In this document: positions 57,308 through 64,000 of the stretch, piece after piece
Layout: each line of letters opens with the position of its first letter
Numbering within the stretch: the stretch's first letter is position 1
Assembly (NCBI GenBank): GCA_050084985.1
Contig: JBITNC010000002.1
Coordinates: 19,220,001 to 19,284,000, forward strand
Length of the DNA stretch: 64,000 nt
Reading direction: 5' to 3'
Source of the DNA: Nageia nagi
Lineage: Eukaryota > Pinophyta
Made by a program: the position numbers and the translations under genes
Notes under the pieces: generated by a model
Databases searched by the model: none
The model's input: the letters and a program-made list of their open reading frames with translations, nothing else
Told to the model about the DNA's origin: nothing

Positions 57308-59170
57308 CTTCCATTATTGATAGGGAGGTTTTTTGTTTAAAAATGATTTTACCTTTCTATTATCTGGTTTATTTGAATTCTTCCATATACTAAATTCCAA
57401 TTTTGCATTCTGTACATTTTAGGAATCTATTGCAGAAACACCAACGATTGGGATCGGACGTCAATGACTCAAAAGGAATGCCAATGATTTACAAAGTAAT
57501 CTAGACTAAATGCCAGCGATTGGAATCGGATGTTGGTGACTCAAAATAAATGCCAACAACCTCTATTTAAACATCAGTGACTCATACTCCAGGTCATTTT
57601 GTCTCCTTTGGTTATTTCTAAAAAATAAAATAAAATGTATAATATATTGTTAAAATGGAAGGATACTTTTGAATGTGATTCCTTTGCCTAGAATGCATAT
57701 AAGAATGGGTAGAAAAGGTTAAATGCATTTTTTATTAATTTATTTTATGTATAATGTTATGTATTTATTTTCATGTTTTGGGTGAAGGGTACGTACACAT
57801 AAATACCTTTTATCTTGTCTACTTATGCTCTCGCTTTGCACTTCATGCGATCTAAGGTGACCAGTATAGACCGGATAAGAAGGAGTAACTAATTCTTCTT
57901 TTCTTTCACATTCACAATATCATTAATTTGGTTAATTTACTTACATATAATGACCTCTTACCAAGTTTTCCCTTACCACTCCATTGGAGGTCGAAGGGAT
58001 ATGTGACTAGTAAGAGGAGGTAATTTACTACACATAATACTTCCATAATTGGAAGGGATAAATGAATCACATTAAAAGAAATGAACTTAAGGAAAATAAA
58101 TCAAGTTTTGGGTAGCGTAAATCATATTAAAAGGTTAATGAATTGGAGGGATTTGAATATACTAAGTACTTTCACTTAACAAAGTATGCTCTCACTTTTG
58201 CGCTTCAAGCGATCCTAAGTGATCAGAAATAAGTTAAGTGAAAGAGGTAAAATTTATTCATATTTTATTTGGAAATATACTTCACATTAACACTCTTAAA
58301 GAGGTATGCCCTTACCACTCTATTGGAGGTCTAAGGGATATGTGACTCTTGGAGGAGTAATTGAACCTCACTTAATTAATTTATCTACACTTAATAGCTT
58401 TTTACTAAGTCTGCTCTTACCACTCCATTGGAGGTCGAAGAGATATGTGACTAGTAAGAAGAGGAAATTTATCACATATAAAACTTCCATAGATGGAAGG
58501 AGTTAATGAACATCATTAAGAGTTTTGATAATGAATCACAATATAATTAAAAAGAACAATGGGTTTTATTAAGGTCAAGATTCACTTAAAATAAACTTTG
58601 ATTGCATCACATTAAGATAAGATAAGTAAATGGACATGAATGTTTGGGAGGGTAGTATGCATAAATGTACTTTACTTGTTTAAATGCATTTCATAAGGCC
58701 TTAAAGGAATAATTGAACATTAACAAGTTGGATGTCACTACCAACCGTTAATTCTTACTTCTTTGTAACCACCGACATAACACACTTGAAGCCATAGAGC
58801 CAGTTACACTTGGAGGTAATGACCAAGGTAACTTTCCTTTAGGTAGGAGTCAAAAAAGGAGACTCATCTAGAACCAAGCCAAAAGCCATAGAAACTTGTA
58901 AACATTAGTTAGAATTACCCAACCTACCTTGTTCAACACTTGACTAGTCAAAACAAACTAGGAAAATTAAAAAGATTAAAAATGAACAACTCATATCGTT
59001 CATTTAACTCAAACATTAAAAATATGTGAAAAAGTTAAAAAGATAATCACATCGCTAAAAGTAAGTTTGCATATAGGCTATTTGTGCATTAAATTGTTTT
59101 CTCAAAAATATAATATAAAAGATAAAAATAGAGTTTCTTTTTGATGATGCTTGTTTATGATATCTAAAAA
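57308..59170 (+). other. Leader of element C with internal repeats
   Basis: No gene is seen. The leader holds two ~45-bp copies (near 57440 and 57511, with GCGATTGGAATCGGATGT-type words) and the hairpin repeats listed separately. Leaders of Tat elements carry packaging and translation signals, so structure here may matter; that is inference. Confidence 0.6.
57826..58505 (+). repeat. Leader repeats with a palindromic core, about 350-bp period
   Basis: Block 1 (GCACTTCATGCGATCTAAGG, 57837; GCGCTTCAAGCGATCCTAAG, 58200) occurs twice. Block 2 occurs three times (57961-58060, 58304-58365, 58404-58500). Each block 2 contains the core ACCACTC(C/T)ATTGGAGGT at 57975, 58314 and 58419, where CTCCA faces TGGAG, followed by AAG.GATATGTGACT. 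Confidence 0.85.
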
Positions 59171-61812
59171 ATGGTTCAAACTAGAAGTATGACCGCTAAG
59201 AAAATGCGAGAACACCCATTTGAAATACAAGAAATAGATTCAAAAAATATGGATCTGATAGAGTATTTGGTTAGGAGGCCACCTCCTTTAGATGAATCAG
59301 ATCCATGGGTAGTTCGTTATGAAAGTAAAGATTGGGATTGGGGTTATGATCAATCTAGATTGCAAAGACAAAGTATAGAAAATCCTATTACCAAGGCTAG
59401 AATGCAAGTGTTAGATGGAGAGTTAATTGAAATTCATCATCACCTAGCTAATTATAGGGCTATTCCTAAGACATCTTCTAGTTTATCAGGAGATGTTAAA
59501 AACCTAAATCATAGGCATGATAACTTAGAAATGGACGAGGATAAATCTCAGGTTGAAACCATAGCGGTACCAGAGACTGAGCCATATAAAGTTAAATATG
59601 AAAGAGTCATTCATCTATTATCCAATGGTCAAAAAGTTAGTTCCTTAATCTGAAAGGAGAGATCTCCTTTTTCTCATAAATCTCTCGAATTAGAAAAAAA
59701 TGAAGTATCAATACCTATGAGTAATTTATCTCAAAGAGCTCCTTCAATGAAGCAAACGGAGAAATCTTATTCTTCAAATGGAGGATTACATAGAAGGACA
59801 TCTAAGTTTAAAATAGAAGAGATACCTTCTTATGAAGAATTAAAAGAATGATAATTATGTAAAACAAAAACTGGTCAAAAATTCACAGAAATATATGTTG
59901 ATGATATTAAAAAGGCCACAGAGATGCAATATATTCTAAAGGAAGAAAATAGAAAAGTTAACGAATTCATTAAAATTCAAGAACAAGAAAATAAATTAAA
60001 AGAAATGGAAGATAAACTTCTTAGAGATAAAAATAAATTCATAGAACAAGAACAAGCAAACAAAGAAAGAAATGACTTCCTAGAACAAGAAAAGAAAAGA
60101 CTTCATAAAGAACATGAGATTCAACTTCGTTTACAAAAATTACAACTTGAGGAATTAGAGAATGAAAAAATAAAAAGGGAACAATATCTACGTATGGAGA
60201 AAGGAAAACAAAGATAGTGGGATGAATATCAAAAAATAAAGAATTTGAAATTAGAAACTACTGAAGGAAGTCAAATACAAAGATATCAAGATCCTTACTT
60301 AGATAAATAAGAAGCGATGGATAAAGAACTAGAACTGCAAAAATTATATGATAAACAAAAGCAAGATTCTATTAAAAGTTGGGTTGAACAAATCCAAAAT
60401 CAAACAAGACAACCTGATTACAAAGGAAAAGATTTATATGGAAAAGGTATATCCCAAAGACCTCCTAAAATACCTATTCTATGACATCATTCACCTCTTA
60501 AAATATTGCCTCCACCATCGTCAGAGTTTCCTTCTGACTATGAGTCTTACATTTCAAGATCAATTTTGGAAAAGGATCCGAATACTCAAAGATATTGTAG
60601 ACACACTCAAGGTCATAGAACTGATAAAGAATTAGAAGACTTTATGAAGGATTTTATAAATCAAGAAATGAATGTTCAAGGAATTTAAAAGTTAAATTAC
60701 AAGAATATTTGCAACGAACCTATTCATCCAAGTGTTCCAAAAAAAAACTACCATATAGGTTTGAATTTTCTAAAATAGAATCATTTAAAGGAAGAGAAGA
60801 CCCCAAAGAACATTTGAGAAAATTTACATTTTCTAGTTATCAGATAGCCAATGATGACTCATTAATGTTACATATATTTCCTATGACACTCGTAGGCCAA
60901 GCTTTAGATTGGTATAATAGTTTACCTATGCATAGTTTATATACGTTCGAACAATTGGCTAATCAATTTCTTGAACATTTTAGGATCAATATTAAAGAAA
61001 GATCTTCAATTACTGATCTTACAAGACTACAATAGTTTCCTGATGAAACTATACAAGATTACATCTCAAGATGGTGGGCCATACTCACTAGTATGCCTTA
61101 TACAATACCAAAAGAGGAATTGGTTAAATTATTTAGTCAAAGTTGTTTAAGACCAATAGCCAGTGTTCTCCAAATTCAACAACATAAAACTTTTGAAGAA
61201 GCTATTGCTCAGGTAGTAGTTATAGAAAGAGTTAAAATTCAAGATGGAGAACTAAAGCTTAAGAAAAAAGAATACAAAAAGGGTAATCAATATGAAAACA
61301 GTACTAAACAACCACAAAACAATCAAATAGCTATGATAGAGAATTCTGGTCAAGCTTTAAAAATCAAAGAAAATGTTGAACCTAAGCTTAAAAGAAAGTT
61401 TACCCCATTATCAGAACCATTAGCTGAAATACTTAAAAAATTATGTGATAATGGTATGATTAAATTACCTGATATAAAACCTGAAAATCCTAATGCTAAA
61501 GGAAGCAAATGGTATAAGGAAAATGAATTTTTTGCTTATTATAGGCAAAAAGGACATAATATAAATAAATGTCAAACTTTACAACATAAAATTCAAGACT
61601 TGATATATAGTCAAAAAATAGATGTGGATAATCCTATTGTGCCTTCAAATCAAAATTTAGGGATATATCAAAACCCCTTACCCTCACATCAAGCTAACAA
61701 TGTGGCAACCATCCCAAACCAAATGAACTATACATGGAATAATAAGGATATACCATTTATAGGGACTATAGATGATTCAATACATATGATTGGTATAGCT
61801 ACAAGAGCATAA
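59171..61812 (+). pseudogene. Gypsy gag of element C
   Basis: It starts MVQTRSMTAKK, a standard plant gypsy gag beginning. Charged, coiled-coil sequence rich in E, K and Q spans about 59924-60217. After a frameshift near 60683-60690 comes the gag core FEFSKIESFKGREDPKEHLRKF, then HIFPMTLVGQALDWYNSL and FLEHFRINIKE (60709-61035). A knuckle region FFAYYRQKGHNINKCQTLQHKIQDLI (about 61525-61605) is degenerate, with Tyr where the first Cys/His would be. In-frame stops are at 59651, 59849, 59852, 60215, 60308, 60482, 61033 and 61810. Most sit where Gln, Arg or Trp would be expected. Confidence 0.85.
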
Positions 61813-63078
61813 TAATATTAGAATAAATAGGATAATCGATGAAAAAATCAATTGATATCAAACCCAATTAATATACAACCTATACCTCCTCCGCAACAAC
61901 CTAAAGTTTCGATAAAAGGTGCTCTTCAATGACAATTAAAAATGTCTCCAGTTAAGATGACCCTATTTGAATTATTAGAATAGTCTGAGAGTTATAGGGA
62001 AGCTATGAATCAAATTCTACAAGAAATTCAAGTGGATATTAGTAACCCCGATAATTTTATTTCAATAGTTGAAAGTTTGAGGATATCTCAACAACCTAGC
62101 ATCACCTTCTACGAACAAGAAAAATTAAATAACGATGGACTAGGCGGACTTGATCCACCTTTACATATAATTGGTAAAGTAGATGGAAAATTATTTAAAA
62201 GAATTCTGATAGATGAAGGTTCAGCTATAAATATGATTTTAGATGCTGCATACAAAAATTTGAATTTATCAGATTCACTTATTTTAGCTCCTTCTTTACA
62301 GATTAGGGCGTTTAATGATGTAGTGTGTTCAAATTTAAGATCAATAGTGCTACCGATTACAGTAGGGGCTAAAACCGTTCAAACTTTATTACATATAATT
62401 GAAGGAAATATTATACAATACAATGTTCATTTAGGACATCCATGGATTAGAGAAATGCAATGTGTTCCATCAACTTATCATGGATGTTTAAAATACATCT
62501 ACAAAGATAAAGTTCATTGTGTGTTTAAAGATCCAGATCCTTATTCACATTGTAATTTAATTTTTGATCCGAATAAAGTGACATTACCGTCTCCTAATTT
62601 ATCAACTATATTAATGAACAAAAATGTGAATCAATCTGAAGTCATAAAAGGAAAAGGTGATATAGTTATACAAGATAAATATACTTGGGAAAAGGTTGCT
62701 AAAACTTTAGATGAAAAATATGGAGCTTCTTCATCAAAACAAGTAAATACTACATCTAATAATGACTCATCCAATGTATATCCAGTAAAAATTAAATTAA
62801 TGGATTTAGGGATGGGAGAATATGATGTAGATGATGTGGTATTTAATATACCTTTAGCACAAGAAATGAGAAGATTATCTGAATCACCTAGTGTAATTGG
62901 ACAAATAGTACCTTTAGGAGAAGTACCTAATCAGACAATGTTCATCTATGTGGGGATAGTAGATCCTATGTCAACAATACCTAATCAAACATATGAAGGA
63001 AATTTCAATAATGATATGAAATATTTATCACCATGTTCAAGAACATTTGTCTTAAACTATTTTAACAAATGCACTTAG
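61813..63078 (+). pseudogene. Gypsy aspartic protease region of element C
   Basis: In the same frame as the end of gag, a stop-rich linker (61813-62004, with a Pro-rich IQPIPPPQQP) leads to a 357-codon open stretch (62005-63078). It reads DGLGGLDPPLHIIGKVDGKLFKRILIDEGSAINMI, with the DEGS active site near 62212 where relatives have DGGS. It then reads AFNDVVCSNLRSIVLPITVG and NVHLGHPWIREMQCVPSTYHG, the protease end. About 200 further residues of linker follow. The DEGS change may reduce or abolish activity. This is the longest open stretch apart from the copia gag-pol. Confidence 0.85.
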
Positions 63079-64000
63079 CAAGGATGAGGATTGGGTCGAT
63101 ATGAATAGGGTCCACGAGAAATAATTGAATTACAATACCACAATCCCACTAATAAAAGTGGATTAGGTTATCAAAATAAATGTAAAAATATTGCTAAATT
63201 AGAAAATTTAGGAGAAGAGAATTTGGAAATTTTAGAGAAAGAATCCATAGTATAAGAAATTATTGATATAAGAGAAGAAGAATTAAGTGAAATGGATGTC
63301 TTAGAAGGTGTCAAAATGCTCTTTATTAATAATATTGATCCACCTTGGAATCATTCGTGTTTACCAAGTGATATATAAGAAAAAATAAATAAAAATGTCG
63401 AATCATCAATCATTCCATATTCAGATATACCATCGATAAATATGGTTATAATAAGAGAGAATGATATTGAAGATCAAAATAATGAACAAATAGATGAAGT
63501 TAACGAAAATCAAAATTTAATCAAAATAATAGCCAATACTTCTATAGATGAAGTAATCACCAATTTTTCTCTTATATCATCTAATCCTTTGGTACATGAA
63601 TTCAAAAATGTAGATCACATATTTGGTTCCTATGAAAATCAAGTATGCATGAATGAACAAACTCAAGAATACGATGAAGAATATAGTGTTAATGATAATG
63701 GCTGGATACTAGTACCAAATCAATTAGAAAAAGGGTCACATATGCTTACTAAAAAAGTCTTACAAATAAATATTAGTAATGATCCTCAAAATCCTAAAAT
63801 TATTCAATTAGGAGAAAACCTCATGGAAAATGAACAAGAAAAAATTATAACCTTATTAAAAGAACGAGAAAAGGTATTTGCATGGTCATATGCAGACATG
63901 CCTGGAATAGATCCTAAATTAGTAGTACATAATTTAGCATTAAAGCCTGATGCTAAACTCGTTAAACAAAAATTACGTAAAATGCATCCTACTATGGCAT
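63079..64000 (+). pseudogene. G-patch-like linker and start of reverse transcriptase, element C (runs off window)
   Basis: Same frame: after stops at 63076, 63085 and 63106 the text GPREIIELQYHNPTNKSGLGYQ is the G-patch-like box common in Tat-type pol. Two more stops (63253, 63376) follow, and then the frame is open to the end of the window. An acidic linker leads to EREKVFAWSYADMPGIDPKLVVHNLALKPDAKLVKQKL, the entrance of RT (about 63862-64000). The catalytic palm is outside the window. Confidence 0.85.

Larger units (their letters stand above)
56435..64000 (+). mobile_element. LTR retrotransposon C (Ty3/gypsy, Tat-like), 5' part, continues past the window
   Basis: 5' LTR, primer site, 1.9-kb leader, gag, protease, G-patch-like linker and the start of RT follow in order. 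The last 620 bp are open. It is the best-preserved gypsy element here, though gag-protease carries stops and one frameshift. The 3' half and 3' LTR are outside the window. Confidence 0.88.

Overview
This window looks like accessory DNA from a large, AT-rich plant nuclear genome. I found no intact cellular gene, rRNA, tRNA or CRISPR array. It is a pile of decayed LTR retrotransposons plus a few broken host-like or transposase-derived genes. Plant-type Ty1/copia and Ty3/gypsy (Tat-like) polyproteins, a plant mobile domain (PMD) reading frame, a SWIM/MULE-type protein, PPR fragments and interstitial telomere-like CCCTAAA-type arrays point to a seed plant. The abundance of old, heavily mutated but unremoved elements would fit a gymnosperm; that last step is inference.

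Layout. 1-1692: no recognisable gene. 1693-7257: copia element G (+), with a one-frame gag-pol broken by eight stops and one frameshift, an array of twelve 49-bp hairpin repeats, and a 3' LTR; no 5' LTR is visible. 7258-8900: broken SWIM zinc-finger/MULE-type gene (+) with intron-like GT-AG gaps. 8900-16116: mostly non-coding with short repeats, plus a long unrecognised minus-strand pseudogene (about 10.85-13.88 kb). 16117-31045: gypsy element E on the minus strand, with two LTRs of 712-713 bp and a perfect 5-bp target duplication (CTAAA). E holds a gag remnant, no recognisable pol, and on the opposite strand an intron-containing PMD frame. That frame is split by a second minus-strand gypsy element, F (19348-25537), an internal-deletion derivative. 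31046-38030: graveyard of gene fragments (possible C2-family gene, PPR repeats, a tandemly duplicated DUF8039-like segment) with a compact LTR element, T (33086-34588, target duplication TGTTT). 38030-51540: gypsy element A (+), Tat-like with archaeal-type RNase H, whose RT is split by about 4 kb containing degenerate telomere-like arrays. 51541-about 55540: element B (+), with 5' LTR, primer site and gag. 56435-64000: element C (+), with 5' LTR, primer site, structured leader, gag, protease, and the start of RT running off the window.

The parts do not form one pathway. Their relations are insertion relations: E lies in older sequence, F lies in the PMD frame of E, T lies in a gene-fragment region, and B abuts or cuts the 3' LTR of A. 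Most pol stops fall where related proteins carry Gln, Arg or Trp, and LTR pairs differ mainly by C/T and G/A changes, as expected from decay of methylated cytosines.
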